The notes under the pieces: generated by a model
What the model saw: the letters and a program-made list of their open reading frames with translations, nothing else
Database searches by the model: none
Told to the model about the DNA's origin: nothing
Shown: positions 35,134-43,458 of the stretch, in pieces
Numbering within the stretch: the first letter of the stretch is position 1
Layout: each line of letters begins with the position of its first letter
Assembly: GCA_003050645.1 (NCBI GenBank)
Contig: PEBX01000011.1
Coordinates: 1 to 53,615 of the forward strand
Source of the DNA: Candidatus Carbonibacillus altaicus
GTDB taxonomy: Bacteria; Bacillota; Bacilli; Thermicanales; DSM-22653
Length of the DNA: 53,615 nucleotides
Direction: 5' to 3'
Position numbers and translations under genes: made by a program

Positions 35134-36816
35134 TCAATGAAACCACATCACGAGTTGCTCGCCAATCGGGCCAAGTGCGAGCACTGGGAAAAAGGCCAGG
35201 GCGCCGATGATGAGCACGACGACGACGTAGATGGCCCCAAAAAAAGGCGTATCCGTCCTAAGCGATACCACGTTTCCTTCCGTGGCAACCTTACCCCCCA
35301 TCGAGCCGGCCAATGATAGGAGCGCGATGATGGATATAAAACGGCCGAGCATCATCACCGTCCCGATCGTCGTGTTATAAAAGACCGTATCCGCATCCAG
35401 TCCGGCAAAAGCGCTGCCGTTGTTCGCTGCACCGGAATCGTAGGCATAGAGAACTTCTGAAAGGCCGTGCGACCCGGGATTTAAAATCGATTGAACCGGA
35501 CCCGGTAGCGCAAGCGCGAGCGCCGTCGGCACAAGGATAATGAACGGGTGCGTGAGAAGCGCAATAGCCATCATTTTCATCTCGTGCGTCTCGATCTTTT
35601 TTCCGAAAATCTCCGGCGTGCGTCCGATCATGAGCCCCGTCAAAAAAACAGCGAGCAAGACATAGAGCAAAATATTCATAAGCCCTGCACCCACGCCTCC
35701 AAACACGTTGTTCAGCATCATCTGAGCGATCGGCACAAACCCGCCGAGCGGAGTTAGCGATTCATGCATATTATTGACCGAACCGGTCGTAGCTGCTGTC
35801 GTCACCGTCGTAAATAGGCTGGAGGCGGCGATACCGAAGCGCACTTCTTTTCCTTCCATATTGCCGCCGGTAATGCCTGCCGCAGTGAGTGCCGGCACGC
35901 CCAAACGCTCGCTTATATAAACGGTGGCAAACATGCTGAGAAAAATAAACCAAACTGCCCCGGCCAGCACCCAGGCTTGTTTCTTTTTCTTCAGCACTAG
36001 CCCCAGCATATAGATAAGCGAACTCGGAATGAGCATCATAGAGAGCATGTGGATCAGGTTCGTGATAGGTGAGGGGTTTTCAAAAGGATGCGCAGCATTG
36101 GCTCCAAAAAACCCACCGCCGTTTGTCCCAATATGTTTAATGGACTCATAGGCAGCAACCGGTCCACGGGGAATGGTCTGCACCGTGCCGTCAAACGTCG
36201 TCACTGCAACATAAGGCTTCAATGTCATCACCGCCCCCTCAGCCACCAGAATAAGGGCGACGAGAAAAGAAAGTGGCAGAAGAAGGCGGATGATTGTGCG
36301 CACGAGATCGACAAAAAAGTTCCCGATCAGCGGACTTTTCCCTGTAAGCCCGCGCACCATCGCCACCGCGGCAACGATCCCTGTGGCTGCTGAGGTAAAC
36401 ATCGGATAGATGATCGAAAGCATTTGTGCGAGATAACTCATAGCGACCTCTCCGCTGTACGCCTGCCAGTTCGTATTCGTGATAAACGATGTAGCCGTAT
36501 TATAGGCAAGCGCCGGCGGCATATTGGGGATGCCGGCTGGATTGAGCGGCAAATAGGCCTGAAGGCGCAAAACGAGATACATAAGCGCCATCATAATAAA
36601 ATTAGTCACGACAAGTGACGCTGCGTACGTCTTCCAGTTCATCGAAGCATCTTCATCGATGTCGGAGAGGCGGTAGATGACCCTTTCAACCGGAAGAAAC
36701 AAGCGATCAAACGGTGCCTCGGTAAAAAAGAAAATGCGATACATATACGTACCGATTGCGATCATAAAAACCGTTACCAGTAGCACAAAAACAATGATCA
36801 TCAGTAGATCGATCAC
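35134..36816 (-). CDS. kdpA: K+-transporting ATPase subunit KdpA
   Basis: KdpA is the channel-like subunit that binds and translocates K+. The four selectivity-filter regions are visible: FITNTNWQAYSGE, HIGTNGGGFFGANAAHPFENP, TGSVNNMHESLTPLGG and SGAANNGSAFAG. About ten membrane helices in 560 residues are typical. The start is GTG with GGAGG about ten bases upstream. kdpF precedes it directly. Confidence 0.95.
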   Translation of the reverse strand: MIDLLMIIVFVLLVTVFMIAIGTYMYRIFFFTEAPFDRLFLPVERVIYRLSDIDEDASMNWKTYAASLVVTNFIMMALMYLVLRLQAYLPLNPAGIPNMPPALAYNTATSFITNTNWQAYSGEVAMSYLAQMLSIIYPMFTSAATGIVAAVAMVRGLTGKSPLIGNFFVDLVRTIIRLLLPLSFLVALILVAEGAVMTLKPYVAVTTFDGTVQTIPRGPVAAYESIKHIGTNGGGFFGANAAHPFENPSPITNLIHMLSMMLIPSSLIYMLGLVLKKKKQAWVLAGAVWFIFLSMFATVYISERLGVPALTAAGITGGNMEGKEVRFGIAASSLFTTVTTAATTGSVNNMHESLTPLGGFVPIAQMMLNNVFGGVGAGLMNILLYVLLAVFLTGLMIGRTPEIFGKKIETHEMKMMAIALLTHPFIILVPTALALALPGPVQSILNPGSHGLSEVLYAYDSGAANNGSAFAGLDADTVFYNTTIGTVMMLGRFISIIALLSLAGSMGGKVATEGNVVSLRTDTPFFGAIYVVVVLIIGALAFFPVLALGPIGEQLVMWFH

Positions 36817-36858
36817 GAAAGGTTCGCCTCCTAAAGCGCGCTAGAACTCATCATTCCT

Positions 36859-36936
36859 TTAAAACTTCTCCGGATGCCAGATGACATAAGACAAATAAAG
36901 CATTAAAAGTATCGATAGTCCCAGCAAAAAAATCAT
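36859..36936 (-). CDS. kdpF: KdpF small membrane peptide (25 aa)
   Basis: A 25-codon frame, MIFLLGLSILLMLYLSYVIW followed by HPEKF, has the single helix and terminal PEKF of KdpF, which stabilises KdpABC. AGGCGAG precedes the ATG. It is immediately upstream of kdpA in the conserved order F-A-B-C. Confidence 0.88.
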   Translation of the reverse strand: MIFLLGLSILLMLYLSYVIWHPEKF

Positions 36937-36986
36937 CCGTCTCGCCTGCCTTTAGTTCTGTCCATAGATTGGGTAGACAGCGTGTC

Positions 36987-37088
36987 TCATCGGCTACGTT
37001 CCCGGTGATCAAAAAAGCGAATCATACCCATGAAAAGCAGAAACAAAACCAGGGATAAGAAAATCATGAATAAGTCTGTGTCCCACAT
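36987..37088 (-). CDS. Putative 33-aa membrane peptide upstream of kdpF
   Basis: The frame begins MWDTDLFMIFLSLVLFLLF and ends FFDHRERSR: one hydrophobic helix with a basic tail. Short single-span frames before kdpF occur in other kdp operons. The start lacks an adjacent ribosome site, but a strong AAAGGAGG (37134-37141) is separated from the ATG by a hairpin (CCCGATC/GATCGGG) that, when folded, leaves about 12 unpaired bases. Expression is unproven. Confidence 0.5.
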   Translation of the reverse strand: MWDTDLFMIFLSLVLFLLFMGMIRFFDHRERSR

Positions 37089-37098
37089 CGCTTCTGAT

Positions 37099-37131
37099 CC
37101 CGATCACCAGAGGCAACTCCTTGCGATCGGG
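37099..37131 (-). promoter_or_regulatory. Hairpin between ribosome site and start codon of the 33-aa frame
   Basis: CCCGATC and GATCGGG pair, looping out 19 bases, with AAAGGAGG two bases before and the ATG ten bases after. Similar hairpin-bridged sites are known from phage T4 gene 38. Confidence 0.4.
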
Positions 37132-37164
37132 AACCTCCTTTCCTCACATTCTCAGGTCCTCATG

Positions 37165-37222
37165 TTGTTTCATCGTCACGTTTTTTCATCGTCATGTTGT
37201 TTCATCGTCACGTTGTTTCATC
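37165..37222. repeat. 16-bp tandem repeat, about 3.6 copies, in the kdp leader
   Basis: Units of TTGTTTCATCGTCACG repeat with one or two substitutions per copy. The repeat lies in untranslated leader between the riboswitch and kdpF. Confidence 0.92.
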
Positions 37223-37302
37223 TTTTCATCATTTTTTCCGAACCCGGCATAAAAAAATCGACCACACCCTTTCTTTTAAGACCGAAGCCCCAAAGAAAAT
37301 GT

Positions 37303-37322
37303 CTGATCGATGCATCGATCAG
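37303..37322. other. Perfect 20-bp palindrome in the kdp leader
   Basis: CTGATCGATGCATCGATCAG is fully self-complementary. On the minus strand it is followed by ACATTTTCTTT, so it could be the terminator of the riboswitch, or a protein-binding site. Confidence 0.6.
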
Positions 37323-37424
37323 CCTTTTGCCTACACGAGCAAGGAACATACGCACACATACACACGCGGCGCATGTCAAATAAGCCTATCTAGGTAAGCT
37401 TATCTTAGCTCGCTTGCAAAAGAC

Positions 37425-37570
37425 CTCAGAGCTTCTCTGCAATGGCCGACGGGGTTAGCTGACGGGTAGGACGGCAGAGAATCTCATCCTTCTGCGAATG
37501 ATTGCAGATTAACCCCAAAAAAGTCGGGTCCCCCGCTCCCCACATCACCGGTTTTTCCAGAATGTGGGAA
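37425..37570 (-). ncRNA. ydaO-type c-di-AMP riboswitch upstream of kdp
   Basis: On the minus strand the ydaO/yuaA core is present in order: GAGCGGGGGACCC, TTTTTTGGGGTTAATCTGC, a variable hairpin, GTCCTACCCGTCAGCTAACC, then CCGTCGGCC. These match the near-invariant parts of the family. The ends of helix P1 are approximate. A CAGAG-AAG-CTCTG hairpin followed by GGTCTTTT lies directly after the aptamer and may be part of the platform. In B. thuringiensis the kdp operon is switched off by the same riboswitch class when c-di-AMP is high. Confidence 0.92.
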
Positions 37571-37590
37571 TTAGACCACTTGACGTCTTT

Positions 37591-37619
37591 ATCATACGCC
37601 TTTTGATGACGTCTGGCAA
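37591..37619 (-). promoter_or_regulatory. SigA-like promoter for the kdp leader
   Basis: TTGCCA and TATGAT are separated by 17 bp, just upstream of the riboswitch. It gives the kdp unit its own start downstream of potD. Confidence 0.65.
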
Positions 37620-37646
37620 GATATTTTTTTATAACAGATCATAATT

Positions 37647-38720
37647 TTATTTGCGATGCATTTTAAATTCCAAAAAAAGCTCATTATACCGCCCCAACAT
37701 GACTTTACCCAGATCGCGATACACTTCCAGTTTCTCCTGCACCGAAGCGTCCGGGTAAAAGCGCGGATCGTCGCGCACATCTTCCGGTAAATAGGCGTGC
37801 GCCGCCAGGTTGGGTGTCGCATAACCGACGTATTCTGTATTGATTGCAGCATTTTCTGCATCAAGCATAAAATTGATAAAAGCATGGGCACCGGGAATGT
37901 TGCGGGCCGTTTTAGGGATGACAAAATTATCAAACCACAGGTTCGTCCCCTCTTCCGGAATGACATAGTCAAACGCCTCATTTTCGCTCATGATCTCCGC
38001 CGCATCACCGGACCAGACGACGCCGATCGTCGCCTCATCGGTCTCCAGCAAAAACTTGATCTCATCGCCGACGATCGCCCGCACATTGGGAGTAAGTTCA
38101 TCGAGTTTGGCTTTTGCCGCCAGAAGATGTGCTTCGTCCGTATCATTCAAGGAATAGCCGAGGCTGTTCAGCGCCATCCCAATAATCTCCCGCGCCCCGT
38201 CGACCAAAAGAATGCTATTCCGGTACGTTGGGTCCCAAAGGTCGTTCCAGCTTTTAATAGCCCCCTCACCCAGCACATGAGCATTGTAGACGATCCCCAC
38301 TGTCCCCCAAAAGTATGGAATCGAATAGCGATTATGCGGGTCAAACGATTGATTCAAAAAACGTTGATCGATATTTTTAAGATTCGGAATGGCCTTTAAA
38401 TCAAGCGGAATTAACAGGTCTTCGGCGATCATGCGGCTTACGGCATACTCCGACGGGACCGCCACATCAAACGGTGTACCACCCTGGGCAATCTTTGCCA
38501 GCATCGCTTCATTCGAATCAAACGTCTGATAAATAACGCGAATGCCCGTCTCCTCTTCAAACTTGGAGATAAGGCCCGGGTCGATATAATCACCCCAGTT
38601 GTAAACGATAATCGCATCGCTCGTCGTCTGATACGCCTGTTTTTCTATGGCCCCGGCTGTCGACCAAAGCAAAAGGACGGCGATTAAGACAAAGGCATAT
38701 AATCGAAGGATCCCCTGCAA
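37647..38720 (-). CDS. potD: Spermidine/putrescine-binding protein PotD
   Basis: PotD captures polyamines outside the cell for PotABC. The mature fold is recognisable from IIVYNWGDYIDPGLISKFEE, GTPFDVAVPSEYAVSRMI, YSIPYFWGTVGIVYN, GVVWSGDAAEIM and NLWFDNFVIPKTA. A hydrophobic signal (residues about 5-24) ends in AGA, with no lipobox cysteine, which is unusual because Gram-positive binding proteins are normally lipid-anchored. The start is TTG after AAGGTGA. It is the last gene of the pot cluster. Confidence 0.92.
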   Translation of the reverse strand: MQGILRLYAFVLIAVLLLWSTAGAIEKQAYQTTSDAIIVYNWGDYIDPGLISKFEEETGIRVIYQTFDSNEAMLAKIAQGGTPFDVAVPSEYAVSRMIAEDLLIPLDLKAIPNLKNIDQRFLNQSFDPHNRYSIPYFWGTVGIVYNAHVLGEGAIKSWNDLWDPTYRNSILLVDGAREIIGMALNSLGYSLNDTDEAHLLAAKAKLDELTPNVRAIVGDEIKFLLETDEATIGVVWSGDAAEIMSENEAFDYVIPEEGTNLWFDNFVIPKTARNIPGAHAFINFMLDAENAAINTEYVGYATPNLAAHAYLPEDVRDDPRFYPDASVQEKLEVYRDLGKVMLGRYNELFLEFKMHRK

Positions 38721-38737
38721 TAATCTTCACCTTCCTT

Positions 38738-38767
38738 TTTAGAACGGGTACGTTTAGAACGGGTACG
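38738..38767. repeat. 15-bp perfect tandem duplication
   Basis: TTTAGAACGGGTACG occurs twice head to tail between potC and potD. Confidence 0.95.
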
Positions 38768-38797
38768 CCTTATAAGCGAACACGAAGCAACCACGCT

Positions 38798-39613
38798 TTA
38801 ACGCTTGACCCAGAGCGCAAGACGACGGGCACCGCGCTGGCTGAGCCAGTAATAACCAAAGACGAGGAGCATCGTCACCCCAAACAAGATCGTGGAAAGC
38901 GCGTTAATCGAAAGCGAAATCCCATGTCGGGCCCGCGAATAAATCTCTACTGAAAGGGTTGAAAAACCACTACCGGTTACAAAGAAAGTGACTGCAAAAT
39001 CGTCCAGTGAGTAGGTGAGGGCCATAAAAAAGCCGGCCATGATACCCGGTGTAATAAAAGGGATGATGACCCTCGTCAATACCTGACGGGGCGGAGCGCC
39101 GAGATCGGATGCCGCGTCGATGAGCGTTCTGGGCATCTCGTACAGCTTGGGCAAAACCATTAAAACGACGATCGGGATAGAAAAAGCAATATGGGCGATG
39201 AGAACAGAGATAAAACCGAGCTGGATGCCTAAAACCGTAAAGAGGATGAGAAAAGATGCACCGATCACCACATCTGGATTCACGATCAAAATGTTGTTGA
39301 GCGTAAGTAAACCCTCGCGCACCCGGCGCTGGGTGAGAAAATATAGGCCGATCGCCCCCATCGTACCGACGGCCGTCGCCACCGCCGCTGAAAAAAGCGC
39401 AATGATGAGCGTATTGAGGACGATCATGAGCAGTCGGGTATCAGAAAAAAGTTCCCGGTACCAGTCCAGCGTAAAACCGGAAAAGTGATGCATCTGTCCG
39501 CCTGCGTTAAACGAGTAGACGATCATATAAACGATCGGCACATACAAAAAAATAAAAACGATGATCAAGTATAGCCGGCTGAGCCAGCGGCTTCCTGTTC
39601 GCTCCATTCCCAT
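38798..39613 (-). CDS. potC: Spermidine/putrescine ABC permease PotC
   Basis: PotC is the second inner-membrane permease of the polyamine importer. Six hydrophobic segments are visible, and the EAA loop reads DAASDLGAPPRQVLTRVIIP. The family N-terminus (YLIIVFIFLYVPIVYMIVYSF) is conserved. ATG 39613 overlaps its GGAGGGAGG site; ATG 39607 has better spacing. It lies between potB and potD. Confidence 0.92.
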   Translation of the reverse strand: MGMERTGSRWLSRLYLIIVFIFLYVPIVYMIVYSFNAGGQMHHFSGFTLDWYRELFSDTRLLMIVLNTLIIALFSAAVATAVGTMGAIGLYFLTQRRVREGLLTLNNILIVNPDVVIGASFLILFTVLGIQLGFISVLIAHIAFSIPIVVLMVLPKLYEMPRTLIDAASDLGAPPRQVLTRVIIPFITPGIMAGFFMALTYSLDDFAVTFFVTGSGFSTLSVEIYSRARHGISLSINALSTILFGVTMLLVFGYYWLSQRGARRLALWVKR

Positions 39614-39769
39614 CCTCCCTCCACTTACCCGTAGTCAAACGGATCCGCGCGATTCCATATCAACACAACTACATGCTGTTTGCTAAAGCGGGTGAGCATT
39701 CCCTTTGCTAAGCGCGTACACAGATCATACCAAGACCAAGTGCATCATCAGGCGTTAAGTGTTAGATCG

Positions 39770-40567
39770 TCACGCCCGCGGCGTCGCTTGCGCAAAACGC
39801 ATCGTCACAACCATCATAAGCACGAGCACAATGGCAATCGTTGCCCCCATTCCCCAATCTTGCGTCACGAGAAAATGCTGTTCAATGGCCGTCCCCAGCG
39901 TAATGACGCGATTGCCGGCGATGAGACGGGTGATCATAAACAGCGAAAGAGACGGTATAAACACCGCCTGTATACCTGTTTTAACGCCGTCCAGCGTAAG
40001 CGGCCAGATCACACGCCTGATGACCGTCCACTGCGATGCCCCGAGATCGAGCGCCGCTTCGATCAGTCCGCGGGGCATCTCCTCCATCGCATTATAAATC
40101 GGTAATATCATAAAAGGGATAAAGATATAGACAGAAACAAAAATAAAACTAAAATCCGTAAACAAAATTTCTTGCGCCGGAATGCCGAATAACGATAAAA
40201 AAGCATTAACCAACCCGTACATACCGAAGATCCCCATAAAGGCATAGGTTTTTAATAAGAGGTTCACCCAGGAAGGCAGGATAATGAGCAAAAGGAGCAG
40301 TTGTTTATGCCGAGTGCGGCTTAAGACGTAAGCAGTCGGATAGGCGACAAGAAGCGATATAAACGTGATCAAAAAAGCATACCAGATCGATATAAACGAC
40401 ATCTTAAGATAGGTCGGTGAAAAAAAACGGACGAAATTATCGAGGGTAAGTCGCCCTTCCAGATCAAAAAACGAATTCCAGGCGATAAGCGCGATGGGGA
40501 TGATCACAAAAACGACAATCCAGAGCATATAAGGTGCAAGGAGCGTCCACTTAAGCGTTCGCGTCAT
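39770..40567 (-). CDS. potB: Spermidine/putrescine ABC permease PotB
   Basis: The first permease subunit. It starts [20 protein letters not shown] and has the EAA loop [20 protein letters not shown]. Six membrane segments and 265 residues are typical. The gene overlaps the end of potA by 17 bp, with GGGGTGAG before its ATG, so translation is coupled. A 156-bp spacer without a visible gene separates it from potC. Confidence 0.92.
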   Translation of the reverse strand: MTRTLKWTLLAPYMLWIVVFVIIPIALIAWNSFFDLEGRLTLDNFVRFFSPTYLKMSFISIWYAFLITFISLLVAYPTAYVLSRTRHKQLLLLLIILPSWVNLLLKTYAFMGIFGMYGLVNAFLSLFGIPAQEILFTDFSFIFVSVYIFIPFMILPIYNAMEEMPRGLIEAALDLGASQWTVIRRVIWPLTLDGVKTGIQAVFIPSLSLFMITRLIAGNRVITLGTAIEQHFLVTQDWGMGATIAIVLVLMMVVTMRFAQATPRA

Positions 40568-41663
40568 CCGTACTCACCCCGTATGCCTCAATCCGCCGGT
40601 CGAATTCTTCCTCCGACTCACCGAGGCGCATGATATGAATATCTTCCGGCTCAAAATCGAGCCCGATCGTCTCTCCGACCTGCGCTTTTTTCGTCGAATG
40701 AACGAGCCAGCGATTTCCTTCCTCGTCACGGCCGATCATCTCATAGTGTACACCGCGAAACAGAAGTGATTCCACGGTGACCGTAAGGAGTCCGCGATCA
40801 GGCGGTACGAGCTCTAAGTCTTCGGGGCGAATGACGACTTCTACCGGCTCATTCCGGTGAAAACCCCCGTCTACGCAACGAAACGTTTTTCCACCAAAGG
40901 AGACGAGATAATCTTCCAACATCACCCCCGGCACGATGTTCGACTCCCCGATAAAATCGGCCACAAAGCGGTTGATCGGCTCATCGTAAATATCGCGCGG
41001 GGTTCCGCTTTGTTCAATGCGTCCGTTGTTTAAAACGAAAATCTCATCAGACATGGCCAGCGCTTCTTCTTGATCGTGCGTGACAAAGACAAAGGTAATG
41101 CCGAGGCGTCGCTGCAGTTCCCGCAGCTCGTACTGCATCTCCGTGCGCAGTTTAAGATCTAAAGCAGAAAGCGGTTCATCTAACAGCAACACTTCTGGTT
41201 CATTGACAATCGCCCGGGCGATGGCTACCCGCTGCTTTTGACCGCCGGACATTTCGTGAATTTTGCGTCGTTCAAAGCCCTGTAAGTTCACAAACCGCAG
41301 GGCTTCCAGCACTTTGTCACGGACTCGCGCTTCCGGTAATTTCTTAACTCTAAGCCCAAAGGCCACATTTTCAAAGACATCGAGGTGAGGGAAAAGGGCA
41401 TAATCTTGAAAAACGGTGTTCACCTGTCGCTTGTTTGCCGGGACATCATTGATCAGCCGGCCATTAAAATAAATACGACCCGATGTCGGCTGAATAAAAC
41501 CAGCAATCAAGCGCAAAATAGTCGTTTTACCGCAGCCGGATGGGCCGAGCAGCGTATAAAATTTGCCCCGTTCTAACTCAAAGCTTACATGTTTGAGGAT
41601 CGGTTCATCGTCATCAAACTGTTTGGTGACATTTTCGAAGCGAATGATCGGCACTTCTGCCAA
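40551..41663 (-). CDS. potA: Spermidine/putrescine ABC ATPase PotA
   Basis: PotA powers polyamine import. Walker [14 protein letters not shown], signature [15 protein letters not shown] and Walker [17 protein letters not shown] lie in order, and a C-terminal TOBE-type domain (about residues 285-360) matches the family. The start is TTG after AAAGGGGTGGGGGAAG. A promoter 50 bp upstream (41714-41741) begins the potABCD unit. Polyamine substrate is inferred from cluster similarity. Confidence 0.93.
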   Translation of the reverse strand: MAEVPIIRFENVTKQFDDDEPILKHVSFELERGKFYTLLGPSGCGKTTILRLIAGFIQPTSGRIYFNGRLINDVPANKRQVNTVFQDYALFPHLDVFENVAFGLRVKKLPEARVRDKVLEALRFVNLQGFERRKIHEMSGGQKQRVAIARAIVNEPEVLLLDEPLSALDLKLRTEMQYELRELQRRLGITFVFVTHDQEEALAMSDEIFVLNNGRIEQSGTPRDIYDEPINRFVADFIGESNIVPGVMLEDYLVSFGGKTFRCVDGGFHRNEPVEVVIRPEDLELVPPDRGLLTVTVESLLFRGVHYEMIGRDEEGNRWLVHSTKKAQVGETIGLDFEPEDIHIMRLGESEEEFDRRIEAYGVSTDDANA

Positions 41664-41713
41664 CTTCCCCCACCCCTTTCCCGAACAGTCCTATTCATCA
41701 TGAATCCTAGATC

Positions 41714-41741
41714 ATTATACATGATTTCCTCGAGCATTCAA
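41714..41741 (-). promoter_or_regulatory. SigA-like promoter for potABCD
   Basis: TTGAAT and TATAAT are separated by 16 bp, with a TG before the -10 box. Confidence 0.7.
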
Positions 41742-41764
41742 GACAATAAAGACAACAAAACATG

Positions 41765-41818
41765 AAAAAACGACACCTTTCCTCACCGTACGGTCCGTAC
41801 AGTTGAAAAAGTGTCGTT
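41765..41818 (-). terminator. Terminator after glmM
   Basis: AACGACAC and GTGTCGTT pair around an inner hairpin (TACGG/CCGTA) and are followed by TTTT on the minus strand. Confidence 0.8.
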
Positions 41819-41872
41819 CATCGCGTCCGTTTAACACAAACAGAAATTCAGTATCAAGACAACCACTTGTAT

Positions 41873-43222
41873 TTATGAACCTATTTTTTCTTCGATCACC
41901 CGCGCAATGTTCCGCGCTTCCTCCTCAATGATCTCTTTTTCCGGACCTTCAACCATGACGCGGATAATCGGTTCGGTGCCGGAAGGACGGACGAGCACAC
42001 GCCCATCTTCACCGAGCCGCATCGACGCCTCATCGATGGCCCGGCGAATTTCCGGGATCGCATCCCAGCCGTTTTTCTCATGAACGCGCACGTTTACAAG
42101 CACCTGCGGGTATTTCTCCCACAGCCGCGCCCGCTCTGAAAGCGTGCCACCATCAGCCTTGAGCGCGGAGAGCAGCATGAGCGCGGTGATGAGCCCATCA
42201 CCGGTCGTCGCATGGTTTAGAAAGACGATGTGTCCGGACTGTTCTCCCCCCAGCGCATACCCGCCTTTTACCATCTCCTCGACAACATATCGGTCACCAA
42301 CCGGCGTTGTTCGAACAGCTATGCCATGTTTTTTGAGGTACCGGATGAGACCCAAATTGGCCATGACCGTCGTTACGATCGTTCGCCCGGGTAGCGCATC
42401 GCGCTCTGCCATCCGCACGCCGAGATACGATAAAATGTAATCCCCGTCAACAACGGCTCCGGTCTCATCGACAGCAATCAGGCGATCTGCATCGCCGTCA
42501 AAAGCCAAACCCACATCGGCGCCCAAAGCGACGACTTTTTCTTGTAGCGCCTTAGGCTGCGTAGACCCACAGCCCACGTTAATATTGGTTCCATCCGGCT
42601 GGCAAAAGAATGCTTCGACATCGGCCCCGAGATCGATGAACAGCCGTTCAGCGATATGACTGGCCGCGCCATTGGCACAATCCAACACGATTTTGAGCCC
42701 TTCCAGATCACCGGAGATGGTCGATTTAAGATGGGCCATATATTTCTGTAACCCTTCAAATGTATCGGTCACTTCACCGATATCCGAACCAATGAGGCGT
42801 GGCAACGTATCATCGAGCAAGGCATCCTGAAGATACTGTTCAATAAACTCTTCCGTCGCATCGGGCAATTTGAACCCATCCGGTCCAAAAAACTTGATCC
42901 CGTTATCTTCGACCGGATTATGCGATGCGGAAAGTACGGCACCTGCATGTGCACCAAGGCTTTTTGTCAAGAACGCAACCCCCGGCGTTGTCATGACCCC
43001 GAGACGCACGACCTCCACACCAACCGAAAGAAGCCCGGCAATGAGCGCCGCTTCCAGCATATCACCGGAGCGTCGCGGGTCCCGCCCTACGACCACCCGG
43101 GGTTTTGGATGCTCAGCCCGGAAAAAAGTCCCAGCTGCCCTCCCCACTTTGAGTGCAAGCTCAGGGGTCAAATCTTTACCGGCAATGCCGCGTATCCCAT
43201 CGGTTCCAAAATATCTACCCAT
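41873..43222 (-). CDS. glmM: Phosphoglucosamine mutase GlmM
   Basis: GlmM converts glucosamine 6-phosphate to glucosamine 1-phosphate for cell-wall synthesis and binds and inhibits CdaA in Bacilli. It begins MGRYFGTDGIRGIAGKDLTP, carries the phosphoserine loop SASHNPVEDNGIKFFG (Ser about 100), the metal loop DGDADRLIAVDE, the sugar loop GGEQSGHIVF and the phosphate loop RPSGTEPIIRVM. The start at 43222 follows AAAGGAGCG; the longer frame to 43294 lacks support. It is the third gene of the cdaA-cdaR-glmM cluster. Confidence 0.95.
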   Translation of the reverse strand: MGRYFGTDGIRGIAGKDLTPELALKVGRAAGTFFRAEHPKPRVVVGRDPRRSGDMLEAALIAGLLSVGVEVVRLGVMTTPGVAFLTKSLGAHAGAVLSASHNPVEDNGIKFFGPDGFKLPDATEEFIEQYLQDALLDDTLPRLIGSDIGEVTDTFEGLQKYMAHLKSTISGDLEGLKIVLDCANGAASHIAERLFIDLGADVEAFFCQPDGTNINVGCGSTQPKALQEKVVALGADVGLAFDGDADRLIAVDETGAVVDGDYILSYLGVRMAERDALPGRTIVTTVMANLGLIRYLKKHGIAVRTTPVGDRYVVEEMVKGGYALGGEQSGHIVFLNHATTGDGLITALMLLSALKADGGTLSERARLWEKYPQVLVNVRVHEKNGWDAIPEIRRAIDEASMRLGEDGRVLVRPSGTEPIIRVMVEGPEKEIIEEEARNIARVIEEKIGS

Positions 43223-43354
43223 ACTCTCGCTCCTTTTTACGTATGACACGTCTTGTATCAACCGATACGCCTTGATTCGATTTCTCGCATGCACCGATTG
43301 AACGTTTTAAAACACGTGATGCACTATGATTATACACGCTTATGGATTGGAAGC

Positions 43355-43390
43355 GTGGTTTGGTACATGGTTTGATGCATGGTTTGATAC
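43355..43390. repeat. 12-bp tandem repeat, three copies, between cdaR and glmM
   Basis: GTGGTTTGGTAC, ATGGTTTGATGC and ATGGTTTGATAC follow one another in the spacer. Confidence 0.92.
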
Positions 43391-43458
43391 ATTACGACAG
43401 AGTGAATGTACTTTGATGTTCAAACAGTTGTACCCATGTGCATGATGGGCTGGCTGCT

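Noticed and set aside
43223-43458. glmS-type ribozyme or other riboswitch before glmM
   Set aside because: No ribozyme core is present; the spacer holds only a tandem repeat and AT-rich sequence, and the gene is glmM, not glmS.
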